This document shows, in pieces, positions 35,787 through 47,975 of a stretch of DNA of 64,000 nucleotides; positions within the stretch are counted from its first letter, which is position 1, and every line of letters starts with the position of its first letter. Under the pieces are notes generated by a model. That model did not search any database and had not been told where the DNA came from. It was given only the letters and a program-made list of their open reading frames with translations. A program made the translations under genes and the position numbers. Source of the DNA: Gigantopelta aegis. Its lineage: Eukaryota; Mollusca; Gastropoda; Neomphalida; Peltospiridae. The stretch lies in contig NC_054702.1 of the NCBI RefSeq assembly GCF_016097555.1, positions 91,167,798-91,231,797 of the forward strand. The letters are read 5' to 3'.

Positions 35787-38700
35787 CTGAAATAATTGTC
35801 GAGTAATTTATAACCATGAACAAAAACAGCCCCAGGTATGTATACATGAGCTATTTATAACAGACTTAGTTTAAGCTGCATAACAATCAACAGAGATCAG
35901 ATTTCAATGATGTGAATAAAAATGCACAAAATTAATTCTAGTTAAAGGGATCTCAATCTTTAACCTAAAATGAAATCCCAAACCTTCTCTAATTAATGGT
36001 AAAGACTATGGTACAGGGTTCACTTTGAATAGGCTACTTTGCACTCAAATGCACAAATATCATGTGTGCACATCACTCACTCAAACAAAAACGTATACAC
36101 CCACCCACACAAACAGCAATATTTCCATTTAAAAAAGGATGGTAGTATAATTAAAAGAATGATGAACGGTCATAACACATGATACTAATTACCAAAACCA
36201 ACATTAATAAGTTGTAAATCTCAGGCCTCAGGGAAATGAACATTTTCAAAATCCATTTATGGGTTATACAAAATCATATTGAGGTAACCCATTTTGTTTT
36301 TTAATAGCCTTTTATACCTATGTAAATGAGGTCCTAAATTTTAATCACAAAAAAAAAGTGTTAGGCAAAGAAAAAAAAGAGAGACTTGCACGAACAGCGT
36401 GCAAACAAAACTATTGCTGTTGCAATTTTCAGAGGGGTGAATATACAAAGACTCGAAAATATATCTTCTGTAAACTGGCTAGGGAATTTTATGCTATATG
36501 AAAACCAAGAAATAGTGTTATTTACATTGCACATTTCTCTGACGATGGCTTTCTCCTTGTCGTCCAGGTTCTCGTCACTCAGATTCTGCTGACCTCGCTC
36601 CAGCTGCTCATGGACTTGTAACACCTACACAAGAGAATCAGTTTGTTAATTCATACATCAATTACACAGATATTCAGTTTGTTAATCCACACATCAAGTA
36701 CACAGATAATCAGTCTGTTAATCCACACATCAAGTACACAGATAATCAGTCTGTTAATCCACACATCAAGTACACAGATAATCAGTCTGTTAATCCACAC
36801 ATCAAGTACACAGATAATCAGTCTGTTAATCCACACATCAAGTACACAGATAATCAGTCTGTTAATCCACACATCAAGTACACAGATAATCAGTCTGTTA
36901 ATCCACACATCAAGTACACAGATAATCAGCTTGTTAATGCACACATCAAGTACACAGATAATCAGTGTGTATAACCACACATCAAGTACACAGATAATCA
37001 GCTTGTTAATCCACACATCAAGTACACAGATAATCAGTCTGTTAATCCACACATCAAGTACACAGATAATCAGTCTGTTAATCCACACATCAAGTACACA
37101 GATAATCAATCTGTTAATCCACACATCAAGTACACAGATAATCAGCTTGTTAATTCACACATCAAGTATACAAATAATCAGTTTGTTAGTTCATCAAGTA
37201 ATCATCAGTGTTAGTTCATAGACATCAATTCATGGTTTAAAATCATGTGTTCAAACATAATACTTTTAGTTGTTAAAAAAGTTGTTTTGCGAACATGCAT
37301 TATTATGGTACAATGGATGGCATAAAATCTACTATGCATGGCACAAAATCTATCATCTGGATTTAAATCACCATTAATCTATATATTTCTGTCTTGATTT
37401 TGCAAATAATCCATGAGTACATTTTTTCTTGTCACATTTGAGTTATACAAGTCTTCACATGCATGATACAAACTGGGTTGATTACAGAGATGCACAAAAA
37501 CATTCTGAAATTGGTAAACATCACACAATCAGTGTCAAAATTAATTCACAAATTCTCATCTGGTGTGCAAATATGCCCTGGAAATTAAGATTCTTATTCA
37601 GGTACATTATATAAAGATTCAAGGAAATTTTACATCAAAACAGCTTTGTTCCTGGTCTTTAAAAGGGTGATCAGAAAAGTTTGCTAAATTATATCAAAAA
37701 TGCTATTTAAACCTATAGCTATTTCCCAACAAAATATGAATTATCACACTTTTTTTCACCAAATTTAAATAAAATTCGCAATTGGTGAATTTGGCGAGTG
37801 GCACATGAAGTCTCAGCTTTATATTTTTTGAGTCAAATTGTAAATATGCTTATATAATAACACACAAAGAAAAATTATGTAACTATAAAATAGTTACTGG
37901 TAATAAATTTTCACACCAACTGTAAAACACAATATTCAGCAGTAAATTAGTAAAACAATATGTTAGAACTGGACTAGCACGGAAAAGAATTTGGTTTAGT
38001 CATTTTTCGTATTATATAATGTAAAGTAATACCTTTAAAATTATTTTAAAATGGCTAATTTAAAGACAATTTTATTAAGACAAATACTAAATGTTGTAGC
38101 CACTTTGTTTAAAAATTAGCAAATGGTTAATAATTTAGGAATGGATGGGGTGAGCCCAGTAGAAGGTAGATAACTCATGCAAACCTTCATAGCATGCACA
38201 ACAGCCTCTGGCTTGGCAGCTCCAGAGGCCGACGTAATGGCACTAACACCCTGAGAGTGACCCATTGGGCGGGACCGCCTGCTCACACCAGCTGACGAAG
38301 CCTGGAACACAATCAGCACTACTGGTTAATATAACAAAACAATGCAACACTCCAAAGCAGAAACAATTTGTTAGGTAAGCATTTATGTAATCAGAAACAT
38401 TTCTTAATCTGACAATATATATAGTAGGGCTTCTAGATATTGGTCAGCCAGGATTTTATACTGGAGGGGCACCCACATTTGGGGAACAACACACACTATG
38501 AGTCGTGTTATGAGATGACAGGCCAATATAAAAGGCAGCACTTGGTAAAAGAAAAGAGAGAGAAAAGTGTTTGGGGGACAACCCTAGAGTCCTCCCCTCC
38601 CCACCCTTAACCAGTGCTTCTTGAATATGTTGACCCAAAGCTAATTTAAAAGTATTTTTATAAAAAAAATTGAGACTAATTGAAAATGGCAGTACAGCTA

Positions 38701-41700
38701 GTACTATAAATTAAATGTCTACATTATTATGAGATGAGGAAGAATGTATGATTTAAAAACAATTTCTCTCAGTATTATCATTCATGAACACACAAATGGG
38801 TTGTAATATTTAGCGCAAACATCAGTAAATTTTGAGTACATAATTTAGAAACCCTGCTATAGTTGTTAATGTTATAAAATCTCATTTAACAATATCAAAA
38901 GATTTTTTTTCATTCCGTTTGGTTTTGGTGAATCTCAATCTGAAGATGTCAAATTACTGTCTGCATCATAGCATGATCCATAAATTACTGAAAATTCTTA
39001 CATGGTGCAGTTTTCAATATAATAACATTCAATGGTTATGAAAGATGTAACGTAACAAAAACTCATGCCTGCTATTATGTGTTGTCCTGTTAATTAGGCA
39101 TGCAGGTGTTTGTCAACACAATTCACACTAAAATCATGTTTAGGGTGCTAGTGCACTAGTTAAATTTTAAAAGACAAAAACAGTCAGAGTCTGCACATGT
39201 TGTTCTAATTATACTACTGAACTTTCATTCGGGATATTTGTAAAAAGATATCTCAAGTAATGCAACTGCATGTATTTTGTTCGATGGATGATTTATCAAA
39301 TTATAGTCATGCACTACTATGGTGAAGTATGGAGCATCCAAACCGCTTAGTCTCATTGATCAAGTTATATCCCTAGCGAAAGTTGATCAGCATTTCTAAT
39401 GTCATGCAGTCAGGTGACACTGACACTAGTGAAGGTCCATAGTTTGTACAATACCTGCAGAATCTGTGGTTGTAAGTCAGTGGATCTGTAACCTTCAGCC
39501 GAATTTCTGTCCACTCTCTGTGACAAAAAAACAAACAATAACAATCATGTTACAATACTTCATGGGGCTAGTTGTGCCACTCATTCTCCAATTAGTAATT
39601 TTAAAACAATTTGAGAATTTTACTTTACTGTAGTGAAATAATCTCATGTAATGATTGATATCGAAGAGTAGTAAATGATTTAGGTAAATGTTCTACTCAC
39701 CCAGACCTAGCCCTGAATACAGGTTAGTGAACAGGTACTGATTTTCCATGCCCAAAGCGATAAAATTTCAGATCTGGGGTGGGTTGTTTTTTTAATAACT
39801 GCAATTTCATTTTCTATTTGTCAAAGAACCGTGAGTTAAAAGTGTGATGCCAATAACATCAAATGATCTCTTTTAACCAGATATATATATAATATATATA
39901 TACAGTATATATATATAATTTTTTTTTTTTTTTTTTTTTTTTTTTTGAATTCTACCTTGATCTTTATGTAATATCAGTACATTTTTATCCAGAACCCTCA
40001 TAATGTATACTACTATTTATACAAAACTAAAACAAGATCATTACATGTATGCAAGACTACATGAAAGTATTTATCTGAAGAAATGGCTGTCAAGATACAT
40101 GTATCTGACCATTTCAAGTATGTTTTGGGTCATCAGAAAACTTTCTTTCTTAAAAAAATAAATAAATAAACCTCCTTTTTGTAACTACTTTGTTGTCTTA
40201 CAAAACATTTCCACCATCGATGCCACAGCATTAAGTGCCAGTTGAAGTTCAAATATAGTTTGGGCCTTGTACATTTAAACTTACCAATAACATTGCAGAA
40301 GTACATATATTAATTAGTTTATTATTATGCAAATTATTGCAAGATGCACAATTTAATAAACTAATCTTTTTTGTCACCTGGGCAAGCTGTCTCTTTCCAC
40401 CTTCCAACTGCCTAACCTTCTCCTCCAACTGCCGAATATAAGATGCTGTATGATCGGGAACTGCAAATAACAAACTGAAACATTTAAAGGATTTACACAT
40501 AAATTCTTTGATTGCTACCACCCACCCCTGGTATATCAATGGCTATGGTATGTGCTGTCCAGTTTGTAGCAAAGTGCTAGTTAATGGAAAAATATAGGTT
40601 TAGAAAGCAATCTCAAATGACACAGGTGGCAAACAACTTATAAATATCAAGGACTTTATAATGAATGGATCACACATACTTTGGGAAAAAGAGCTCTAAC
40701 TTAAGACTTTGTTTGCCATCGGTAATATTTTTAAAAGTGACTTTTATAGCAAATAAATTTAACTGAAAGCTTCTTTTTCTGTATGTAGACAAATTTCAAA
40801 TGTTAAATACTGGCAGATAACAAACACCAGGTGTATACATATGTTGCCAACACTGAGGAGCTTTATGGAAGGCAATCATTTTTATTCAGCGGCACAAAAG
40901 TACCATCACAGATCTTCTGACCTATGACAATTGCCATTGGTGCTGTGGGGACCAGACAACTCAGCCCCGAGGACAACTCAGGGCCGAGTTATTAGACTGA
41001 TAGACAGGGCATGCTGTGACACATTATATGCGTGTTAAGTATGATAGTTGGCTATGTCGTAGTATTGTACTATAGTAACAATAATGCATTATACTGATAG
41101 ATACCGCTAACTATATGGTCACCATTAAGAATAACAATTGTGCATGTCGTACGTGATATCAGTTGCTTGCCCTTTGTGCCGAAGTGGAATTGGAGTCACA
41201 ACTAGGAAGGAGGAAAATACTTCATACTACAACAAGTCAGGCGGCTATATCCACGAGTGTTGTTACAGTATAATATCCGCCCGGTCCCCTCCATTATTAT
41301 TTTTAGTTAGGGTTGAGGGTTAAGGTTAAGATTAAGGTTAGGGTTAGGTTAGGGTTATGGCTGGGGTTAGGGTTAGGGGAAGGGGGGACCGGGCGGATAT
41401 TTTTCCGTTGTTACTACGATAAAGTACGATAAAGAACTTTTGCATGTTTTTTCTGGGATCAACTCCAATGTTTAGGTCACCGACTGTAGAACAAAAACAA
41501 ATTATTCGAACAGCGGAAACTATCTTCAAAGATAAATGGATCAGCAATTTATCAATCCGACATGACACTTCGTTGCGGGACTTTTAGGTTAAGGTGGGAC
41601 TAATTCAATACTAACAAAAACACATTCTTTTATTTCAGTGAGAATACTTTAATTTAAAAAACAACAACTGTCCAACAACAGACAAGATTGTCCCTGTGTT

Positions 41701-42577
41701 GAGTTGTCTCTGGACTCCGGGCCGAGTTGTCTCGCGGTGGACTGGGTTGTCTCAGAACTCTGGGCCGAGTTGTCTCGATGTGGGCCGAGTTGTCTGACAT
41801 TCGGTGCTGTCGTGAGGTTCGAGCCCTACAAAAACTGTTTAATGAGGTAGAATCATGATATATCTACTTACCACTGGTGTGACTTCTGTGGTGATGCTGA
41901 GGTGCATTAGGGTCATGGCCAGTGTGATGACCATCCTCATGGCCCGTTACCGTACCATTACTACTGCCGTCCCCGTCATCTCGGTCCTGGGAAAACTCCA
42001 TTCGTTCCTGATCCAGATAGAGACACAGTTCCTTCAGTTCGGTATTTTCTGCTATCAACTCTTCTTGTTTCTTCTCCAGTTCCCTCAGTTTTTCCTGGTA
42101 TGCTGCAACTTCACTTCGCATGACACTAGCAGTGTACCGACCAAATCTCTGCCACTCACGCGCCAATTTCCGACCTCTCTGTCGATCATCGTCAAGGAAA
42201 CAACAAAGATCCCTCAATTCTTGGTTATCGTCTTGAATCTTCTGATTTACTTCCTTCACTCCCCTTATCTCTAACAACCCCAACTGCATCCTTCGATTAA
42301 CATCCTTCATTATGGTGGTATGTTCACCAAATGTAATTTTATAGTCGTGCTCAATCCGGCGTAGAATCTGAATCAAATCGTCTGTGCCTTTCCTGCGCAG
42401 GTCTTCGTTTGTAAGCTTTGAAAGTGCAGCCACTGATGCACTGTGGTTCAACGGCTTGTACTGCTGCGCCTGTTGTCGCCCCCCAGCACTCCCCCCTGTA
42501 CCTGTAGAGTGACTCGACATGCTGGTGACACTCGTCGGGGTGGATGGAGCGCTCGGTCTCTGTGACTCCCATTCCAT
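34827..42577 (-). CDS. CCDC85: CCDC85-family coiled-coil protein, complete six-exon gene
   Basis: Six exons join in phase to encode 675 residues: 42577-41872, 40460-40378, 39517-39455, 38301-38185, 36624-36526 and 35786-34827, with GT donors and AG acceptors throughout. The ATG at 42577 was chosen because it has a good context (A at -3, G at +4); the frame is open 15 bases upstream but without an ATG. Residues about 66-195 form the family coiled coil, including the hallmark ELRDLCCFLD and KELCLYLD blocks. Residues 242-262 add a short coiled coil, and EKAIVREMCNVVWRKLGD spans the exon 5/6 junction as in vertebrate CCDC85 C-termini. Exon 6 adds several PPPPAP-type stretches and a long Ser/His/Thr-rich region. 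Known family members act at epithelial adherens junctions (nematode PICC-1, vertebrate CCDC85B/C with p120-type catenins). The proline runs could bind profilin, SH3 or EVH1 domains (inference). Family assignment is firm; the one-to-one vertebrate paralogue is not. Confidence 0.95.
36526..36624 (-). CDS. CCDC85: CCDC85 exon 5 (start of conserved C-terminal block)
   Basis: A 99-base phase-0 exon (residues 324-356) ending in KEKAIVREMCN, one of the most conserved family motifs. The acceptor is ttctcttgtgtag. A 36-bp minisatellite starts about 12 bases upstream of this acceptor (see 36637-37197). The donor is AAT|gtaaat. Confidence 0.94.
36637..37197. repeat. 36-bp minisatellite, about 15 units, at a CCDC85 splice acceptor
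   Basis: Unit cagtctgttaatccacacat plus caagtacacagataat, very homogeneous in the middle. It lies in the intron upstream of CCDC85 exon 5, with the last unit about 12 bases from the acceptor. On the minus strand every unit reads ggattaac or gaattaac, a plausible branch-point sequence. The unit length is a multiple of three, so both strands show long false open frames. Confidence 0.95.
38185..38301 (-). CDS. CCDC85: CCDC85 exon 4
   Basis: A 117-base phase-0 exon (residues 285-323, beginning ASSAGVSRRSRP and ending AVVHAMK). The acceptor is gtgttccag, the donor AAG|gtttgc. The VVHAMK end runs into VLQVHEQL of exon 5, which resembles the helix before the C-terminal block in vertebrate CCDC85 proteins. 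Confidence 0.92.
38420..38600. other. Possible MITE remnant
   Basis: ggaggggcacccacatttgg and ggacaaccctagagtcctcc show the G/C-run style of the homopolymer elements. Termini are not clear. Confidence 0.25.
39455..39517 (-). CDS. CCDC85: CCDC85 exon 3
   Basis: A 63-base phase-0 exon (residues 264-284, starting RVDRNSAEGYRS) between a tttgtcacag acceptor and a CAG|gtattg donor. Being a multiple of three with phase-0 borders it could be skipped without a frameshift. Confidence 0.88.
39884..39945. repeat. (ta)n followed by poly-T
   Basis: Three interrupted atatat runs then a T tract of about 28 bases in CCDC85 intron 2. Confidence 0.95.
40378..40460 (-). CDS. CCDC85: CCDC85 exon 2
   Basis: The acceptor is ttatttgcag and the donor CAG|gtgac. 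It codes for residues 236-263, which include a heptad-like IRQLEEKVRQLEGGKRQLAQ stretch, a second short coiled coil. The reading frame is restored by the one base carried over from exon 1. Confidence 0.93.
40528..40572 (+). mobile_element. SINE body fragment
   Basis: ctggtatatcaatggctatg and gtatgtgctgtcc only. Confidence 0.5.
40953..41796. mobile_element. Foldback element with GGCCGAGTTGTC subterminal repeats
   Basis: Left end CAGACAACTCAGCCC and right end (inverse) CAGACAACTCGGCCC form the TIR. The right arm (41693-41796) holds five spaced copies of gagttgtct or ggttgtct preceded by ggccg or similar; the left arm holds two. It lies in CCDC85 intron 1 and contains the telomere-like element at 41273-41401. 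No convincing target duplication and no coding region. Confidence 0.65.
41273..41401. mobile_element. Small TIR element with telomere-like TTAGGG core
   Basis: TIRs AATATCCGCCCGGTCCCC and its inverse enclose ttagttagggttgagggtta ... ggggttagggttagggg (41305-41376), degenerate TTAGGG repeats. A related half copy is at 49048-49106. Confidence 0.75.
41872..42577 (-). CDS. CCDC85: CCDC85 exon 1 (start codon, main coiled coil)
   Basis: Encodes residues 1-235: a Ser/Thr/Pro-rich N-terminus, then the coiled coil with ELRDLCCFLD and KELCLYLD, then an acidic and His-rich end. The donor reads AGTG|GTAAGT at 41871, leaving one base of codon 236. The exon 2 sequence supplies TT, giving Val. Confidence 0.95.
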
Positions 42578-42599
42578 AGTGATGCACTTCACACAACTG

Positions 42600-42760
42600 T
42601 CAGTTAAATCACGTCATCCGACAACTCACCGACGGTTGACACGTGCTCAGGTGATCAGTTGAACGGGAAAGTGACAAATTGTAAACAATGAATTCCAACG
42701 CGTCATCGCGCGCATTGCGCACAGAAAGTCACGTGTAACAAGCGTCAAAATATTCTCAGA
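42600..42760 (-). promoter_or_regulatory. Probable CCDC85 promoter / 5' UTR
   Basis: The stretch just upstream of the CCDC85 start is locally richer in CpG than its surroundings. It contains two CACGTG E-boxes (42640-42645 and 42730-42735) and an alternating GCGCATTGCGC stretch (about 42709-42720) close to an NRF1-type site. No TATA box is obvious at a defined distance. The start site cannot be placed without transcript data. Confidence 0.45.
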
Positions 42761-43479
42761 ATGAAAAACAAACCAGCATAGTTTACAAAATAATGTCTAC
42801 GTAACATAAACTACAGTTTTGTGAAGGGAATCCTGAACTACAAAACAGCTTGTAAACCAAAACATGGCCGACTGACAAAGGTTTAAGGTGGGTAAATTCC
42901 CAAAAGGTGGCGCTGTTCTCAGGAATGTAGGTAAACCGCACTATAGTCTGTTTCTAAAATGCTGTTTGCCTCCTTCACTGAGATTAGTGGAAAATAGAGA
43001 CCCTAACTAAGTATGCTATTCTAAATGTTTATTTTTAAAGACATCACTTAAATATGCCATATAACCATGCATATTTTGTTTTCTATTTTTGCAAGTCAAC
43101 TAAAAGTTTGTTATCATGCGCATAGGCCTACTCGTACATGCCTAATAAGCTTAAGAATTTTGCGAATAATCGGGAATATATGCATAAAAATAATTTTGGC
43201 ACAAATATTTCAAATTAGCGGAAAAAATTACTGGGGAAAAAAATGCAAAAAGCTCAAAATTGAAGGCGATAGATAAATACAGTCCGAATTGCATAAAGTT
43301 TTCAAAATTAATACGGAACACTCAAAATTAAACTGCAAGAAAAGTGGATGACTTCGTTCATATTTGGAAAAACGCACGTTTCTTTCGTATAGGCCTATCA
43401 CACCTGTGAAACGAAAAGGTCTTAACCAAATATTGAGCACACCAAACTAATTTTTGGTGTAGATCTGCTAACGTGAACC

Positions 43480-43700
43480 TTACCGAAAGTACCACGACTG
43501 GTATTTCAAAGGCCGTGATATGGAGTGCTATCCTGTCTGTGGGATAGGCTATAAGATCCCTTGCTACTAATGGACAAATGTAGCGGGTTTTCTCTCTAAG
43601 ACTATATGTCAAAATTACCAAATGGTTGACATTCACTGAGTATAGCCTATCATAAATAAATCAATTTGCTTTAGTGGTATCGTTAAACAAAAAAAACCTT
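43480..43700 (+). mobile_element. SINE, tail A, head missing
   Basis: ccacgactggtatttcaaag to tagtggtatcgttaaacaaa, with an insertion near actgagtatagcctatc. Confidence 0.82.
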
Positions 43701-44035
43701 TAACTCTCTTTTTTTAATGCGAGGTAAGTGCAAGAAAACTCTTGTTACAGAAATTCAAATTATTAATTAAAATTTCGGGGAATGTTGAGAAAAAGTAGGC
43801 AAATTATATTCTGATGTCGCCAGAATCACTTTTATTTTGAAGGCAAACTGGTGTCGTTCACGTGTGACCGGTAATTTGAAAGTCTCTTTGATACTTTACC
43901 AATAAATTACAGTGATTTATAATATAAATAATGATATTAAAATGCTTTAGATGTTCATATTACATAACCTTTAACCTATTGAACAATCGTTAAAAATTAC
44001 ATACTTACAGAATTTCGCTGTAAAATCAAACGCGT

Positions 44036-44092
44036 TTGCAGAGGGGGTGTGGGGGTGGGGGGGGTGGGGGGGTCGAAAGTCGTCTCTGCTCA
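44036..44092. repeat. G-rich stretch
   Basis: Runs of 4-8 G separated by t; strong quadruplex-forming potential by inspection. Confidence 0.8.
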
Positions 44093-44267
44093 ACGCGAAT
44101 TTTCTTTTCGTTTTTATTCAATGTATTTTTCAAGGGTCTAGACCCCTGCCCCTTCACGATTTCATGCACACACGCCTGGAAATATGTCTGCATGGCTGAG
44201 GCCTTCGGAGGCTTGTTGAGACATTCTGACTAAGTTGAGGTCTATGGGCGTAGGTCTGATGAGATCA

Positions 44268-44492
44268 GGCCCGTACGCAGAAATGTATATGGGGGTGCGT
44301 AATCGACGGCCCAGAGGGCCGGAGTTGTTAGGGGGGTCCGGGGCATGCCCCCCTGAAATTGTTTTTAAATCTAGAATGCAGGAGATGCATTTTCCTGCAT
44401 TCTGAGAAGTACATTTGAAATTATTTCACATCGTCGGACTATTTTTTTTTTTTACACATCCAAGGACGCACCCCCCGCGTACGGGTCTAGAG
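44268..44492. mobile_element. MITE-like element, GACCCGTACGC termini
   Basis: ggcccgtacgcagaaatg and, inverted, gacccgtacgcggggggtgc. The interior has gggggtccggggcatgcccc and an imperfect second pair around tgcaggagatgcattttcct. Confidence 0.65.
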
Positions 44493-44689
44493 ATGCAGTC
44501 TTGATGCTGTTAACTCTTGATACATTGTATACTAGTAAGTACTAAACAAATAAATTATAAAATAACAGCGATAGGCCTTCATATTTTTTCAATTCAATTC
44601 AAATCATTTATTTCATATATGAATCATATAAAAATGGCATACATTGGACAATATAATAAGTACATGTAATGGTTACATCAGATATGATG

Positions 44690-44712
44690 ATAATAATAAT
44701 AATAATAATAAT
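44690..44712. repeat. (aat)n microsatellite
   Basis: About eight ataata units after atatgatg. Confidence 0.9.
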
Positions 44713-46763
44713 ATAAATAGCCTCATAAGAATTAAAAAATATATATATTTTGCGGGAGGTTCAGGGGCGTCGCATGATCTGGATTTGGGTATGTGGGTGT
44801 CCAAATATGAATCTTGGCAAGTTTAATGGGGGCGGGGGTCGTCCGAACCCATAACCTTCGACCCTAGAAACCTCACTCGCCACAGACTAGACACCCCCCG
44901 CACACGCGCTTATATGTGAATGTATTTATTGACAGAATAATCAAAAACAGAAAGCACAAACATATATACTGTTATAAATAAAATAATCGAGTTAATATAT
45001 ACTCAACAATCAAAGTTTAGCTATGTTAAAAGAAATGGCAGAACATTTATAAATTAACCTATTTTTATTAATTGGTATTCACATCTAAAATGTTTACCAT
45101 TTACAAACAACATAAACTCATCAACCTTTGCCTTAATACAACAGGAGGACCTGGTTTTCTTTTTAAGTTTATTCAGCCATGGCAAATTTAGACGTCATAA
45201 AAGATACTTGCTAAACTTTCGTTGTTGGGTATATTAAAGATTTCTGGACATGGCTAACTCGAATGTGATGTAAATATATATATAGGCCTAAGGGAACTAA
45301 CATGTCACTAAAGTGATTTTAGTTGCCATATTTTGAGAACTGACCCTTTTTTTTAATATCTCTTCGACATATTGAGGAGTATGTACATCTAAGGCACTAT
45401 AATGAAACGTTTGACTTACAACTGTATTTCACAGATTCTTGGCATTCCTCTGTATTTTGGCATACCGCTGTATCGTGTTCATTTTCGAGTTGTCGTTCTT
45501 TGAGAATCTATCCTTTCAACGTGTATGATACATTAAATGGTTTTATTTTATATCCAACTGTAAACTTTATTTAAATTGTTAACAAATGTATAAAAGAAAA
45601 TTACTTGCATTAAATTATCAACAGCCAGACAGCTTCAATGTTGCAGGTAAATGTCATTCAAAAATGCATTTACAGCATTGATTGTAACTCAACCTAACAT
45701 ATTTTCGCGTAGCACCTCATTGTCCTCTGTGACCACTTCTTTAGGGACCGCGGACACTTTTTAAATATGACAAGAATGATATTGATTTTTTGCTATACTG
45801 AAGAAATATCTTTAAAAGAATAACAAAAATTCAACAACAAAAAAATTCAATTAGCCCTGACCCCCAAAATAAAACATTTGTAATCAGGGTAGGTAACTCC
45901 GTTTTGCTAAAAAAAAAAGTAAAAACCCAAAAAGTTTGGCACACTCAAAATTGTAGGAATGTGTTCGTTATTTTCAAATAAAATACCTTCAGTACCATTA
46001 ATATAATCAGTATAATCGACTAATTGGTCATTATAATACCCAGCCACCCCCAAAAAGGGTTCCACATAAGAAAACGGCAATTTTTGTTGCAAGCATATAT
46101 CATACAACATGTGGAATGTAATAAAACTCATTTGTGCATTACAAATGAACATTACCATCATCGTCATGTGCTACATATAACTCCACATTCGTTACACACA
46201 TTATCACAACATTCAATTGTACAGAGTAAAGAGCATCAGTCGGCCATGGAAAAAGTGATATACAGGTCAATGGTCAATATGTAAGAAGACAAAATGTGTA
46301 CCATTAATGTTGTATCTCTGTCAAAATGTCAACTTATGTGTGCGTGTGTGTGTTATATGAGAGATAGAGAGAAGTGAGACAGTGAAAGAGGGGGAGAGAG
46401 GAAAAGGACAGAGCAAGAGAGATAACAGATGTATGTGTTAGGTTTTGGGAAATCGAGTTTCTTCATAATTACAAAATTTGGAATAATTAGAGAGAATGCT
46501 TCATTGTTGTTTGTATGGTTTTTGATTTTTTGAAAAGAAATTAGTGGCATTAATTTTTTTAACATCACCCATGCTGTGTTATTGAGACAATTATATACAC
46601 ATTTAGTGCTGTCATTGTCAAAGGTGTGCAAACAGTGGTTTAATTGGTGAAACGAAAAGTCGTAGAATACATGGTTAGGATTTTAAATAAAAAGGTTTTT
46701 TTACACATTAAGTATAATGTCAAAGTTGACATTTTTACCTGGGTACCACTTTAATTGATTACA
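44713..46763. other. No gene seen
   Basis: AT-rich intergenic DNA between the two head-to-head genes, with a purine-rich gagaga stretch at 46360-46420. The missing RTRAF first exon was sought here without success. Confidence 0.5.
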
Positions 46764-46997
46764 GTCAGTGCTCCACAACTGGTGTAACAAAGGCTATGGT
46801 GCATACTATCCTGTCGGTGGGATGGTGCATATAAAAGATCCCTTGATGCTAATCAAAAAAGAGTAGCCCATGAAGTGGCGACAGCGGGTTTCCTCTCACA
46901 ATATCTGTGAGGTTCTTAACCATATGTCTGATGCCATATAACCGTAAATAAAATGTGTTGAGTGTGTCGTTAAATAAAACATTTCTTTCCTTCCACT
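46764..46997 (+). mobile_element. SINE, tail B, head missing
   Basis: cagtgctccacaactggtgt through ggtgcatataaaagatccc and gccatataaccgtaaataaa to gtgtcgttaaataaaacatt plus (tttc). Confidence 0.87.
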
Positions 46998-47179
46998 TTT
47001 ATACATTACATTAATAGCTGATATTTTGACTTGACATTTTTTCCAGTGACATTTTGTTCTACATCCGTTAATTATAAAGATGTGGTTATAGGGATTATTT
47101 TTATGTGATTCCCTAACAACAGATGTGTCAGGACCACAATAAATGTATTCATAATAACAAATCATTGAAAATGTAAACA

Positions 47180-47260
47180 AATATCCGCCATCTTGGATTG
47201 TAGTAAACAGACAAACAGGAAGATGTTGTTAACAGGCGATCACAGTTATACAATAAATCA
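47180..47260 (+). promoter_or_regulatory. Possible promoter-type YY1-like motif
   Basis: CCGCCATCTTGG at 47185-47196 resembles a YY1 site of the kind common in animal 5' UTRs and lies upstream of RTRAF. The nearby ATG at 47222 opens only a 15-codon frame that does not resemble the RTRAF N-terminus, so this is a weak candidate for the missing RTRAF start region. Confidence 0.2.
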
Positions 47261-47904
47261 AAACATCTAAATTTTGTCATGTACTGCAAGAGTAATAAAT
47301 TAAATTTAATTACCTCACAAAAATAAATACTTGCAATAATGACAACAACACTATTTTTCAATAATTAAATGCGATATCGCTACTTTTTCACTTTGCCACT
47401 GAATAAAACGTAAAGTGGCAAGTAAAACGAGTTCTATATTTGTTATAAAGTTTTATCAATGTATTTTATACCTGATACAAGTACTGGTATTCTTCCAATA
47501 TTAAACAATAAATGTTTTGTAGACGTTAACTAACATGTGCTTTTCAAACCTTGCATTCGGCAATGGTGTAACGGATGTGAGTGGCACTACCTGTCTTCCG
47601 GTGCGGTCTCTAACTTCTTCAAATATTTAGTAATAATCATTGTTCGAAATAAGCACTTGTCCGTTTGGTTGTCCAGTGGATAAATGAAAATTTTCAATGT
47701 AGTTTCATTTTGAGCAATCAAAAACAGTTTATTTGGACAAGTGAAAATATTGGCCGACAAGTAGATTTCTAGATGTATTCGTCCAGTGGACTAGTGAACA
47801 ATTCTGCTTATTTCTATCACTGATAATGTCAATGACGGGACATTATTTGCCATCGTTTTGCAGTGATACATTAAACAGATATACTCATAAATATGTTTCT
47901 GTCC

Positions 47905-47975
47905 TGGACCAAGCCACTGGCTATCCAGAGACTTGGCCTGCGACAGACATGCTCGAAACCTTAGTGGTATATGCG
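47905..47975 (+). mobile_element. Conserved about 70-bp repeat fragment
   Basis: tgtcctggaccaagccactg and gacatgctcgaaaccttagt closely match 57508-57600. The foldback element at 47973 begins where it stops. Confidence 0.6.

Noticed and set aside
34889..35806. Plus-strand and second minus-frame ORFs over CCDC85 exon 6
   Set aside because: Shadows of the proline- and Ser-rich coding frame, which alone continues the conserved VVWRKLGD block.
36643..37221. Long open frames on both strands (LLIHTSSTQIIS and INRLIICVLDVW repeats)
   Set aside because: Produced by a 36-bp minisatellite lying in a CCDC85 intron; the unit length is a multiple of three and contains no stop.
41301..41378. Chromosome end or telomere
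   Set aside because: Degenerate TTAGGG repeats bounded by inverted repeats, inside an intron of an intact gene.
40943..41813. ggtgctgt as the target duplication of the foldback element
   Set aside because: The two copies are not directly adjacent to the inverted ends (6-9 bases away and unequal), so the true target size remains unknown.
47222..47269. RTRAF exon 1 starting at ATG 47222
   Set aside because: The 15-codon frame has no resemblance to the RTRAF N-terminus and no matching donor.
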